NCBI GenBank assembly: GCA_021018815.1 | Contig: JAITYX010000040.1 | Span: 4,084,501 to 4,148,500 of the forward strand | Length of the DNA stretch: 64,000 nt | Direction: 5' to 3' | Source of the DNA: Talinum fruticosum | Lineage: Eukaryota > Streptophyta > Magnoliopsida > Caryophyllales > Talinaceae | Notes under the pieces: model-generated | Told to the model about the DNA's origin: nothing | What the model saw: the letters and a program-made list of their open reading frames with translations, nothing else | Database searches by the model: none | In this document: in pieces, positions 43,891-56,171 of the stretch | Layout: each line of letters opens with the position of its first letter | How positions within the stretch are numbered: the stretch's first letter is position 1 | Translations under genes and position numbers: made by a program

Positions 43891-45110
43891 AGGCTTGTTG
43901 CATTGGTGTAGACCACAAAGTAAAAAGAAATGACGATGTGCCGGACTCGTTGGCTAGACGTTCTAATCTTTTAGAGTTTGGATTCTAACCATACTCGGTT
44001 GCCGTAGGCTTACATATTCTGCAAACCAAAGGATGAGGTTTAGGACCATGTGATAGATGATCGCTTTTAGGAGGAAGGGGCTCAAGCGCAAGACCAGAAG
44101 AGACTAAGGATGCTTTTATTTGGATGCAAATAAAGACTAATATTATAATTGATTTGATTAACACATGATCCTTAAAGAAAATATACTTCCTCTAAGATAA
44201 TGCATTTTCCTATTTGTGATGAACTTTAAACTAAATGCAAAATGAGAATGACGAGACTTATCTATCCTAATATGAAATGATTTTATTTGGCTAATGCGAA
44301 TGGACTCATCTAATATGAGATGATTTTATTTGGCTAATGCAAATGGACTAACCTTATATAAGATGATTTTATTTGGCTAATGCAAATGGATTCACCTAAT
44401 ATGAGGTGAAATGTGATAATGCAAAAGAAAAATAAAAGGACTGAACAATAAGAAAAGGGAGTTTTCGGTAAGACCCCTTTCACAAATAGCTACCACGTAG
44501 GCTATTAAAAAGATCATTTTGAGATGCCACGAAAAATGCAAATAATGAACAGGCCTTATTAGGCAAAAAGGCATTTTGACTTTTTGGCTAAATGCACATA
44601 ATGGACTGATTGTAGCAAACTTATTAAAGTGTTTTATTTTCACCCATGCAAAGTTCTAAATCAAACGCTCCTCACCTATTCCTGAAGGTTCACGTGCAGC
44701 AGATTAAATCTAAGACAAACACACTCATTCAAGTATGCAAATGAAGTCAAGGTGACCTAGTCGTCTAAAAGTTCTATGACCCACGAGTTCAAGAGTCCGC
44801 AAACATAAGGATACCAACCGGAATTCCGGTGCCTCTCGTTGAACCAAATGGTTTAGCCCATGATGGTGTGCTATGCAGAAGGAGGTATTGTTTCCTTGGC
44901 AAATCAAGCCTAGTTGGGCATGTCGAGGAACTAGTTAGAGCCTCTCTCTAGAAAGGGTTAAACAATGGGTATAACAAAGTTTTCCTAGTGGTCCCAAAAA
45001 AATTTAAACTAATTTAAGGGTTGTTAAATGCGGGATGTTTATTGCAAGCACATTATTAAAAACACACTACTCAAATTTTGAAGTTTCGCCCTCTTAATAA
45101 AAAGGTTATG
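43891..45110 (-). other. Gypsy G1 5' leader with a 43-bp tandem repeat
   Basis: This is noncoding leader between the primer site and gag. At 44267-44420 about 3.5 copies of a 43-bp unit (ATGATTTTATTTGGCTAATG inside each) start near 44267, 44310, 44353 and 44396. Otherwise I see nothing recognisable. Confidence 0.6.
44267..44420. repeat. 43-bp tandem repeat in the G1 leader
   Basis: Three full units and one partial unit with a period of 43 bp. The units differ at a few positions and the last one is cut after ATGAGGTGA. Confidence 0.75.
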
Positions 45111-45126
45111 CCTAGTGGAATCGCAA
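45111..45126 (-). other. Primer binding site of gypsy G1 (Tat-type), decayed
   Basis: The minus strand reads TTGCGATTCCACTAGG. The usual Tat primer site is TGGCGACTCCACTGGGG; three transitions or transversions separate them. The LTR ends TTTCTACA just upstream on the minus strand. Confidence 0.55.
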
Positions 45127-45128
45127 CT

Positions 45129-45250
45129 TGTAGAAACCACGGCTGGCTCGGGAGCTCTGCGCAGAGCTTCCCCACTCGTGTCTGGTCTTCTTTTCTTTTA
45201 GGATTGATTTTGAAGATGGTTTTTAAGATGCATTTTGGAATGTAGGAATG
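45129..45250 (-). repeat. Gypsy G1 5' LTR, inner part
   Basis: It begins TGTAGAAACCACGG on the plus strand (minus: CCGTGGTTTCTACA), two bases from the primer site. It is cut at 45250 by Sirevirus C and continues at 57788. Confidence 0.6.
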
Positions 45251-46854
45251 TGAAGGTTTGCTCTTAGAGAAGCTAAGTCACGCTTGAGGGGGTGAATAGG
45301 GCGATGAGGGAATTTTCTCGTATTTGAAACTAGATAGCACTCCGAGGAGAGTGTGTTTCGAGAATGAACTCGGATAAGTGCGGACTCAAAATATTAAGAC
45401 TGAAGTGTTTAATAGTTTAACAATACTTATAGTCGATCCGAGTCTAGAATGCACTCGAGAATAATGGTAACTCGGAATATATGTGGAAACCCTCCTGGGG
45501 CGAGAAAACCACGGATCGTGCTATTCCAAGCACGAAGTCAAATCCACTATTTTGAATCCACAAAATACGGTAGAATGACTCAACCCTAGTTGATCCCTTA
45601 GACAACTCCTTACAAGTTCTTCCTAGACTCGAAATTCCCTTATCCGATCTAGTACTTCCTAACTGAGATAACCTTTACCGTTAGGGACAACCGAGCTGAG
45701 TTAACCCTTACGGCTCGGTCAAGGGACCTTACTCATAAAGTAAGAATAAGTGTTTGTAACTAAGTAAAAGACCATACAACTCGGAGAAGTATTAAATATG
45801 GAGTTGGAGTTGTAAGTAAAAGATTGAGAATGAATACAATGGCTTTTGCTCAAGTATGTGTATTATCAATTGGTTTAGCAATTCTTCATGTCTTGAAAGT
45901 TGGCTTCTATTTATAGATGACCAAGCAGATTAGCCATTGTGTCCATCTTCCGATCGGAAGTCCTTTGTGACCGTTGTAACGGATTTTCCGAGTCACTCGG
46001 AAAATATCCGTTGAGATGTGAACGATAGACAACGGTTCTTGACTCCTTTGGAAGTCCCAATTAACTTGTGGTATCCGAAAAGTAGGGTGGAAACCACCGT
46101 TGAGCTTAGTGTTATAGATTTCCCGTTTTGGAAGCAAACAGCTCGACACGGTGGTTGGGCATTAATCGGAACTAGGAAAAGCCTTGTCTGCTGGTGATTT
46201 AACATTTTGAAGCCGGTTACTTTTGTATCTCAAAAAATAGGATAGCCTCGTTTGAATAACCTACAAAAATAAATCAATTTGGCTCTCCAAGTATAAAATA
46301 CTTTGGTCGAAGATAAGACACATATAATAAATTAATTAGGATAATTAAATGTATAATTATCCGAGTCGAGAAAAGGAATGGAATTTTCCGAATCAAATAT
46401 CCATGAGACCCAAAATCCATCCGAGTCGGTGTAAACGAGAATCAAGTCAAATAACAAAAATCGAGTAGACGAGACTTGCTTTAGGCAATGTAAAGTTCAA
46501 ACAAAATATGCTTACTTTGAGAAATGAATTATCATGGTAATTCTCGGAAAGAAGTCAGATCCGAGTTTATGCACGTTAGAGTAAAAGTTTGAACATGCGA
46601 TATAGTTGAGTGTTGTCTAAGTGACTCGGAACTGAGTGTGAAGTGGCATGCAAGAGTATTCTTTACGAGTTAGTCGGAATCAAGCGAAAACATATATAAT
46701 AATTTCTATAACAGTTAGAGAAGATGCTATATCAATCGGAAAAGTTTCTAAGGCAAATAGAATGACTTAAAATCAAAACCCTATAAGAGATGAAGTCTTA
46801 TACCGATTCCTTGATGGAATTCAGAATGATGTAAGTATGAGGTCCGAGTCCGCA
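45251..46854 (-). repeat. 3' LTR of element C
   Basis: It runs 1604 bp from TGAAGGTTTGCTCTTAG to GAGTCCGCA (CTTCA decayed to CCGCA). The minus-strand TATAAATA is at 45908-45915, and the inverted repeat around TCCGAGTCACTCGGA is intact at 45984-46004. Confidence 0.85.
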
Positions 46855-46868
46855 ATCTCCCCTTTTTG
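46855..46868 (-). other. Polypurine tract of element C
   Basis: The minus strand reads TCAAAAAGGGGAGAT, next to the 3' LTR. A PPT-like motif, minus GGGAGAATAG, lies near 47217-47238. Confidence 0.75.
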
Positions 46869-47356
46869 ATGAAAGGCATTCCATACTTAGGCAAAAACTT
46901 TGTTAGTGATATAGATCCGATTTTGCAAACTTGCTTGAGAAAATAACTTGAGATTTCATAGCAAGAGCTAAAGTATCGGAGCAAGAAGAGAAATAAATCC
47001 CGATAGACACAAGCAAAGATTGGAGGTCGATAGCGAGGATTATTTACAAACCAAATAAACAATATTAATGAAACACTTGCTTTGAGTAAAGACTTGAGAA
47101 GTCTTTAAGCATAGAGGCGAGGAATTATTAATGAAATGCATTTACTTCATTAATGTGAAAGGAAACTATTTACGAGAGGGTGAGAGAGACTCCCCCAAAC
47201 ATGACAACAAATTTTTCTATCTATTCTCCCTCTTGCCTTTCAGCAAAATAAAATGGGAAGAATAAGATAAGAAAGTACATATTTGATGTCTGCATAATAA
47301 GAAAAACATGAAATACTATAAATAATAAAAAAACTTAGAAAAATAAGAAAAGAAAG

Positions 47357-48974
47357 CTAAGAAGGAGGTGGAACAGATCTGGGTTGAAGATAAAGGACGA
47401 GTAGTGCGCCTATGCTGATAAGATCTTGAAGATGTAATGGAACGCGGTGGGGGCCACACTGGGATTTACGGCATCGGCTCGGTTCGAGTGGCTGACCCGG
47501 AACAAGGTCGTCCAGTGGCTCATCCTCCCGAAACTCGTCTCGCTGGAGGGGTGTGCTCGAGCTAACCGCCTGTCGACTTACTATGGTCGATAGGGTCTTT
47601 TTACTCACCGAGACTCCTTTACGAGCTAATCATTTACGGTTGCGCTCGAGAGCACCCGGACCCTCGGTTGTTGTTCATTGTCCTTCTTCGTCTTGCTCCC
47701 CTTGCTCGGAAGGAGCTACCTTAATCGCTGGCTCCACTGGTTCTCGCTCCTTCTTCTTCCTCTTCTCCTCGATCCGAGGAGGACTTGGCAGACTCGAAGA
47801 TTCCTCGAAGTGTCCGAGTCAACCGGATCCTAAGCCGCCTTAGATCGCCTCTCTCGAAGGAGCTCGATCAACTCCCTCTGCTCCTTAACCAGAGCCTTCA
47901 TCTTAAGTAGCACATCTTGCTACTCTCAAATTTGAGATTGGGTCTGTTTTCGGTTGATGGTCATAGACTCGGAAGACGAGTCTTGAATGACCGGAGAATG
48001 TCCTTGAGTTCCAAGGACATAAAAGAGATTTTGTCCATGAATGCGGTGGACAAAATAGAAGAAAAAGTTTGAGAAACACCCGAGGAGGAAGCACCACCAC
48101 GTGGAGGAGGTAGAGGAAGAAGGGTTTCTTTACGAGTCCGAGGCGGAGAAGATGGCCTAAGTTACGAGTTATGGACCACGACACTCGGTTGGGTTTCCTG
48201 GTATCCATACCCAAGAAGTTCCTTTTTCCAACTACTAGGGCAGCCTTAGAAACCACGTTAAGATCCGAGAGAAGAGGAACTTTGAATTGTTTGAAAATGA
48301 GGGTGAGAAGAGCACTGAAAGGTAGAGGGGTGTTCTTCTTATTACGAGTCCGAGCTGGCACAGCGGCCATTTGCTCAATGATAGTGGGAAAGAGGTCTAC
48401 TTTGTAGCCCTCTAAGATATCGAAAAGAGCTTTAAAATGCTTGGAGTTTAGGTTCTCCTGGCTTGAATGCTTGTGAGAAGAAGGTTCTCATCAGCAAGAA
48501 ACACAGAAGATGAGCTTCGACTTTAGTTGGGTCATAGAAAAGTTCTTGCGTGACCCGGGGAATTCTTTGGCGTACTTCTCAAAGAAGTCGTCAGCAACCT
48601 TGTTGAAATGTATGGGGTTGCTGTTCAAGAAAAGAGAAGACACTTTGAACAAATGGTGGAGGAGAGAGGTATTGATGCGAACAGTGATGTTTTGAACGCG
48701 AGAAGTGAGGATACCCTCGGAACTAGAAAGATGAGTATAAAACTCGGAGACAAGTTCGGGGTAGATGAACTCGCTGAAACAAAGAAAATTGTAAACCCCA
48801 GTGGATTGGATGTGAGGAAACCACGAGAATTTTGTGGTTGGAAAGAATTTATCATCCAGCGCTAGATGCTTTGGGTGACAAGAGGTTTAGGACCTGGAGG
48901 GGCCTTCCCGGCTTTTTGTGTGGGGTTTCTTGGTGGCGAGCCAAGAAAATCGGGGTGAGAACCTTTTTCGGCAT
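47357..48974 (-). pseudogene. Env-like ORF of element C, broken
   Basis: It starts at ATG 48974 with MPKK and then, one frame away, KGSHPDFLGSP, giving the same basic N-terminus as element E. The core is spread over several frames between 48860 and 48420, ending in ILEGYKVDLFPTIIE-like text. KNTPLPFSALLTLIFKQFK follows at 48270-48330. A charged helical region with KMKALVKEQRELIELL lies near 47870-47910. The C-terminal part reads DEFREDEPLDDLVPGQP and ends with VPPPS at 47357. The many frame changes may partly be consensus errors. No membrane span or signal peptide is seen. Confidence 0.65.
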
Positions 48975-49223
48975 TTTGATGGAGAAAAGAGTAGATAAGC
49001 TTTAGAGAGAAAAAGGAGGGAAAGAGCTTGAAGAGAGTGAAAGAGAAAATAAAAGAGTAGAAGAAGAAAGAGTTTGAGCGCAATGAGCTTACTTGAGATG
49101 TTCTTCACTAAACTTGAGATCACCGAGCATTGCTTTGATCGTAGAGAGCTTGTTTACGAAGATTAGATTTCGAGAGAGAGAGTAAGCGGAGTGTAAAGTA
49201 ACGAAATGAAGAAAAATAAGCAC

Positions 49224-49231
49224 TATTTATA
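49224..49231 (-). promoter_or_regulatory. Internal TATA-like box before the env-like ORF, element C
   Basis: Minus-strand TATAAATA, 250 bp before the env-like ATG, in the context CTCTATAAATAGTGC. The downstream text CTTCATTTCGTTACTTTACA is almost identical to that in element D. Confidence 0.55.
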
Positions 49232-49381
49232 GAGAAATCAACGTCCTTTAGTATCCGTTCGACTTAGCTCTTCGGCGGTCACCTCGGACCAGTGTGATCT
49301 GTTCACGAGTGTGCGAGATAGAGAGAGAAAAGAGAGATTTTAAAATTAATTATGAAATTCTCCACTTATCTAAAGAGGATT

Positions 49382-50965
49382 TGAAGGTTTGCTTGGGGAG
49401 AGTCCGAGTCACCCTAGAGGGGGTGAATAGGGTGATAGAAGTTTTTCGTTGAAACGTTAGCTCTTTTGTTAACGAAAAGACAGAGACATGTTACGAGTCA
49501 AACAACGAGGGTCGGAAAAGCTTGGACTCGGAAATGTTATCACGAATAAACAAGCAAGTCAAGCGGGAGTAATATGACTGTCCGAGTCTAGAATGAACTC
49601 GGAAAGATAACACTTAGAAATTACGTGGAAACCCTCCTGGGGCGGAAAACCACGAGCCGTGTCAATCCGGACACGAAGTCAAATCCACTATTTTGAGTCC
49701 ACAAAATAATGTGAAGCTGATTGAACCCGAGTTGCTCCCATAGACAACTCTATACAAGTTTTCCTAGACTCAGAAATTCCCTTATCCGATCTAGTACTTC
49801 CTAGCTGAGATAGCCCTTACAGCTAGGGACAACTAAGTCGAGTTAACCCTTACGGCTTAGTCAAGGGACCTTACAAAGAATGTAAGAAAGAGTTTGTAAC
49901 TAAGTACAAGACCTTACAACTCGAAAGTAATAAATTACGAGTAGGAGTTGTAAGTAGAAGATTGAGAATGTATACAAAGACTTTGAGCAAGTATGTGTAT
50001 TAACAATATGTTCGGCAATCTTCAAGTCTTGTGAAGTGGCTTCTATTTTTAGAAGACTAGGCGAGTAGCCGTTATCTTCATCTGCTGGCTGAGACTCCTC
50101 TGTGGCCATTGATAGAAGCTTTACGAGTCACTCGGATAGTATCCGTTATAATGTGAACGTTGGACAACGGTTTAACTCTCTTGGAAGTCCCAAAACCATT
50201 GGCGGTGTCTTGAAAGATAAGGTGGAAACCACCGTTAAGCTTAGCGTTCCAGTTTTCCAGATTTGGAAACAGACAGCCACGACACAATCTTCCGGGACTG
50301 GAGTAGTGAAGGTGAAAAGCCATGTCTGCTGGTGATTTGACGTTACGAAGTCGGTTACTTTTGTGGTTTGAAAAAGGTGTATCGTTGTTTGAATAACCTA
50401 CAAAAGTAAAACAATTTTGGTTCTTAAAGTATAACATACTTTGGTCCAAGATTAAACACGAGATAATAAAATAATTATGATAATTAAATAGCTAATTATC
50501 CGAGTCGGAAGAGGAATGGAATTTTACGAGTCCAATATCAATGATACTTAGAATTCCATCCGATTTAGTCTAAGTGAAGGATCAAGTTCCGTAAAGAATA
50601 TCGGAATGAAAAGACCTTGATATAGACTAAGTAATAATCATACTAAAAGTATTGACTATAACATAATAGAGCTTATAACCGGAAGTCGGATTCGAGTGAG
50701 AAAAGACGAAATACTAGTCTATTCAATCTGCGATAAATGCGAGTAATGAGGGACTCGGAACAGAGAACCGGTTTTCGAGTCACTTACGGATAAGCAAGAA
50801 ATATAAGAGGTAAAAGCTGTATCACTTAGAGAAGATACCATTTTACTCAAAGAAGTTTCGAGATACGAGAGAATGCCTTGGAATCAAAACTCTATAAGTA
50901 TGAGATGGTTATACCTGATTCATTTAATGCAACTCGAAATGCGTTGAGAAGTGTCCGAGTCTTCG
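49382..50965 (-). repeat. Solo Sirevirus LTR inside element C
   Basis: It runs 1584 bp from TGAAGGTTTGCTTGG to GAGTCTTCG, flanked by GGATT at 49377-49381 and 50966-50970. It lies in the pol to env-like spacer, upstream of the internal TATA-like box, so it would itself place an LTR promoter in front of the env-like ORF in the same direction. Confidence 0.85.
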
Positions 50966-51095
50966 GGATTTCTAAAGTTTGATGTCCATTTTTCTTAAAA
51001 TTTGAGTCCGACTCAGTTAAGTTTCGAGTGACTCAAAAACCATAAGAAAAGAGATCTTAACTCAGTATCACTAGTTCAACTGAACTAATAACCTA

Positions 51096-54000
51096 TTAAC
51101 GTAAGTAAGCACACAACACATAATCATGCAAAGAATTTTCACACGGAAAAACACATAACTTTGCGTTTAACATACTAAGTTCATTCCTAATAAAGCGGAA
51201 CTGATCCTCACTAAGTGGCTTAGTAAAGATATCAGCTAATTGAAGATTAGTAGGAATGAATTCAAGTTCAATATCACCTTTCTCGGAATGGTGTCTTAAG
51301 AAATGATACCGACCTCAATATGTTTTGTCTTTGAGTGCTTGAACTGGATTGTTGGTGATGCTGATTGCACTCGATTATCACACTTGATTGGAATAGATTT
51401 GAATGTAATTCCAAGATCTCTCAAGTGTTGCTTTATCCATAAAATCCGAGCACAGACATGCCCCAGCTGCAATATACTCAACTTCGGCGAGTTAATAGAG
51501 CTGTATAGTTTTGCGTCTTTGAGTGCCAAGATATCGAGGATTGACCTAGTAACTGGCGGGCTCCTGAGGTGCTCTTCCTATCAACTTTGTACCTAGCATA
51601 TTCAGCATCTCAGTATCCAGTGAGAGTCAATTCGAGTCTCCGGAGTACCATAGACCTAAATTCCGAGTCCTTGCAAGATATCTGAATATTCTCTTCACCG
51701 TAGTGAGATGTGATTCTTTTGGATTAGCTTGAAATCTTGCACATAGACAGACACTAAACATTATGTCTGGCCTACTGGAAGTAAGATATAGCAAAGATCC
51801 AATCATACCTCGATAGAGTTTTTGATCTACTGCTTTACCTTTTTCGTCCGAGTCTAGTTTTAGGCTGCTACTCATGGGTGTTGTTACATGCTTTGCATCT
51901 TGAAGTTTATACTTCTTTAGTAACTCCTTGGTGTACTTTGATTGATGGACATAGATTCCATCTCTATCTTGCTTGATTTGTAGACCAAGGAAGAAATTGA
52001 GTTCTCCCATCATGCTCATTTGAAATTCTTGTCTCATTAACTCGGAAAACTCTTGACGCAAAATTTCATTAGTAGCTCTAAAGATTATATCATCAACATA
52101 TATCCGAGCAATAAGAAAGTCTTTCCCCTTGGTTTTTATAAAAAGAGTCTTGTCAATCTGATGTCTCCTAAAATCATTTTGAACCAAGAAATTACTCGGT
52201 CTTTCATACCAAGGTCCGGGAGCTTGTTTAAGACCATAAAGAGCTTTTTCCGGTTTGAAAACATGATTTGGAAATTCTGAGTTTTCAAATCCAGGGGTTG
52301 CTCAACATAGACTTCCTCTTCAATAAAGCCATTGAGAAAGTCATTTGGTCGAGTCCGGACTTGGTTTGATATTCATGCTAGATGCAAATGCTAACGAGTA
52401 TTCTAATAGTTCAATCCTAGCTACAGGTGCAAAGGTCTCCCCACAATCAATCCCTTATTCTTGATTATAACCTTGAGCCACAAGTCTAGCCTTATTTCTA
52501 AGTACCAACCCACCTTCATCCAGTTTGCTCTTGAAAACCCATTTGGTACCTATGAATGGGTGGTTAGAAAGTCATTTGGTCGAGTCCGGACTTGGTTTCT
52601 TTCGAATTGATTGAGTTCCTCTTGCATGGCCTCTACCCATTCAGGTTCATTAAGGGCTGTAGTACATTTTTGGGTTCGATTAATGAAATGAATGCAGTGA
52701 ATGCACATAGATTCCGAAGAGAGGAACGAGTTCTTACCCCACTTGTTCATGTCGGATAGGATGTTTTCTAGTAGGTGACTAGAAGCATACTTGAAAGCTC
52801 TACCTGTTCTCCGGTTTACTAGATCCGTAGGTTTAATTGGTTGATCTGCGAAATCTCTTCTAAGTGACCTTGTTCATCAGATTGTCCTTCAACATTATGA
52901 GTTGGTTCTTGAGTCGTCTCATTCCGAGTTGCTTCGTTCGAGTGCCATGGATGTGATTCTTGATGAGCTCATTTTCATCACGATCATCATCTCTGCTGAG
53001 CTTTAGGTCCGAGAATGATGATTCACTTGGCTTTTCCTATTCAATCTCATCAAACACAACGTCGATGCTTTCTTCCACTTTGTTAGTTCTTTTATTGAAA
53101 ATGTGATAGGCTTTACTATGAGATGAATAACCAAGAAAAATACCTTCATCCGATCGAGCATCAAACTTGGTCGGGTGATCCTTACTATTGTTGTGAACAA
53201 AACATTTACATCCAAAGGGTTTGAAATATAAATTATTGGGTTTCTTCCCTTTATAGAGCTCGTATGGTATTTTCTTCGAGGATGGGTCCGATGAGGCATC
53301 TATTCAATGTGTAGTTTCGTTGTGTTGACTCGCCTCGGCCCGAAATAGTAGGGTAGATTGTGTTCAATCATCATTGTCCTAGCTAGTTCCTTAAGAGTTC
53401 TGTTCTTTCTCTCCACCACTCCATTCTACTGAGGAGTTCTTGGAGATGAGAAATTGTGGGAGATGTCATTCTTGTCACAAAACTCTGCAAACTACGAGTA
53501 GTCGAACTCCCTTCTATGGTCGGTTGGAATTCTTTGGATCCGAGTCCGAGACTCAACTTCAATTTTCCTGCAGAGCTCTTTGAATGCTTCATTTTTGTGC
53601 TTAAGAAAACACACCCGGGTAGATCGTGAGTAATCATCAAGAATAACAAGTACATATGATTTACCTCCGAGGCCCTTAACGAGGATTTCACCACATAAGT
53701 CCATATGCGATATTTCAAGCACCTTGGATGTGGAAACTATCTTCAGAGATTTAAAAAATTATCGACTTGTTTTCATTTTGTGCATGCTTCACAGATTTTA
53801 TCTTTCTTAAATGCACAATTAGGCAATCCTCCGACTAAACCATGAGATGCAAGTTTCTTAATAGTATGCATGCGAACATGACCTAGTCTACGATACCATG
53901 TCCATGACTCATCATGAAGAGATGCTTTTAAACATGATAAATTCTAACTCGGGTTAGAAAGAGGAATAATATACGTGATACCCGATCTCTTACCCGAGAG

Positions 54001-56112
54001 CTTGATCTCCTTGGTAGCATCATTAGAAATTTAACAATTAGTCTCGAGTGAATATTACCTCTTGACTTTGTCACACAGGTGAGAGATGCTTAGCAAGTTG
54101 TACTTTAACCCTTTGACAAGGTATACTTGGGCTGACCAGATTGCTTCCTTTCCCAATCTTGCCAATCCCGATTATCTTGCCTTTGCTGTCATCTCCAAAT
54201 GTAACTTTTCCTCCCTTGTACTCTTCTAACTCATTAAAGAGTCTCGAATCTCCCGACATGTGTCGTGAACATCCACTGTCTAGGTACCAATGCCCTTTTG
54301 TTTTTTTCGAGTCACTCGCAGCGTGAAACAAACTAACCTTTCTCACTTCCTCTAACGAACCCAATAACACCCTTTACTGTGGTCCTTTTATGAGGAAGAA
54401 GGCTTTTCGGAACCTAGATTTGAATGACTTTGGGTTTGGTCGGATTCCGAGTCTTCCGTTTAGAAAACCGAGTCCGTGTCTCTTTCTTTTGAAAAGCTTT
54501 TCTTTTATAAACCGGTGGAGAAGGTTTTCTCCTGTAAGCTGGTCTAGGCTCAGTCCTCCTTTCATTCTTATGAATGTGACCGTGCTAAGCCTTTCCGAAC
54601 TTCACGAGTTACGGAATCTTTTTGGAATGTTCTAAGTAGGAATTGGATTCCTCCTCTTTGTTCAAACCAACGCCTTCTTTTCGAAGAAGACATATTGAGA
54701 TCCTAAGTGCATATCAAGGTTTTCTCACCTTTAGTAAACTTTTAAACAAGCTCTTGAGACTCGTTGAGTTTTTGCTTTAGTTGCTCATTTTCTCTTCGAG
54801 TAACTCGGACTCGGTCTCATTAGATTGAGCACTAGTCTTGAGTTCTCTCGAGAGTAAGTCTCGGTTTTCCAATTCATTTTTCGAGAAATGCTCTCGAAGT
54901 GATTGACTTAGATTGTTCTTTAAAATGAGAAGTGTCAAAATTGGACTTCTCTTCCAAAGTGAAAATATATTTAGCTAGATCAACTTTGGAGAACTTAAGA
55001 AAGTATTCGATTACCTCTTGAGGATTTGTTTCCTCGTTGTCGATAGATCCGAGTCCGACTCTGCTTCAACCTCTGAGTCATCCGAGTCCTCATCATCTTT
55101 TGATGAGCCCTCGTCACACCATGTGGCCATCATAGCCTTTTTCTTCTTTCTGTCCCTTTTTCTCCTGGGACAGTCCTTGACTATGTGTTCCTTGCTGCCA
55201 CATTCAAACCAGCCGAGTTCTTAGTCAAAGATAACTTTGAAGGGGAAGAGTGTTTACCTTTTTTATCCTTCTTGTCTTTCTTGTAGAACTCTTCTGTTGG
55301 CTTCTTATCCCATTTCTTGTGCTTCATCATTCTCTTAAAGCCTCTCGCGATAAGTGCCATGGGATCCTCTTCGAGTCGGAGGATCTCGATTTGCTTCTCC
55401 GGTTTACGAGGCTTTCGGTGCAATGTTCTTTTTGGTGCTGACCTCTGCATCCTCCTCTTCCAGCTGGATGTCATGGGTGAGAAGCTTCCCAATGAGTTCG
55501 TCTAGCTTCGGTAGTGACGGAGTTCTTAGCCTCTTCGATAGCTGTCACCTTGGGACCCCACCTTCTCTTGGGTAGGCTTCGAGTATCTTTATGCACATTT
55601 CCTCGTGGGAAATCTTTCTACTTAGAGATTTGAGATTGTTGGTAATCTCGGTGAAACGGATGAACATCCGAGTGATGTTTTCTTCGGCTCCATCTTGAAT
55701 AGCTCATACTTATGAAGATATTGGCTTATCTTCGCTTGCTCGACTTGACTTATTGCTTCATATGTGTTAACAAGTGTGTCCCACACTTCTTTGGGTGTGT
55801 GACGAGCAAACACTCGGTTGTATTCCTCCGAGTTGATGGCGCACATCGGAATGTTCATTGCCTTGAAGTTCTTTCGAACTTCTCTGTTTCTTCAGCCGTA
55901 TACTCGGCCTTTACTTTAGGCACTAGCCTTGTTTCTTCCAAGCTTTGTTGGAAGGAAGTTGCCTTCTCGTATGATGTTCCATACATCTTCATCGTGATCC
56001 AATAGAAAGCATTCCATAAGCTTCTTCCGAGTGCACGAAGTTAGATCCTTTGAACTTTGGTGGTGCTGTTGGAAGATATTCCTTCATCGAACTCTCTGTT
56101 GCTCCGAGCCAT
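51096..56112 (-). pseudogene. Gag-pol of element C, most complete copy in the window
   Basis: It starts at ATG 56112 (MARSN). A UBN2-like gag is spread over frames with INSEEYNRVFARHTPKEVWD at 55622-55858. The zinc knuckle near 55177-55208 is WFECGSKEHIVKDC, with the first Cys changed to Trp. Protease DSGCSRHMSGDSRLF lies near 54230-54290. The pre-integrase zinc region is near 53800-53930 (CEAC). The integrase core is at 53260-53722 (LDDYSRST, TDHRREFDY). RT includes a long clean frame at 51627-52187 with IYVDDIIF and SSRPDIMFSVCLCARFQAN. RNase H is at 51230-51600. The end runs past NELSMLNA to a stop near 51096. In RT the segment at 52336-52367 is replaced by a copy of 52567-52598. It is not functional as read, but the YVDD box is intact. 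Confidence 0.85.
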
Positions 56113-56157
56113 TTGATCTTTAAACCTTTGGATGGTTAGATCTTTTCTTAAAGGCTA

Positions 56158-56169
56158 GGCTCGATACCA
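56158..56169 (-). other. Primer binding site of element C
   Basis: Minus-strand TGGTATCGAGCC, two bases inside the 5' LTR. It carries the same CAGAG to CGAG difference from the initiator-Met tRNA site as B and E. Confidence 0.8.
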
Positions 56170-56171
56170 AT

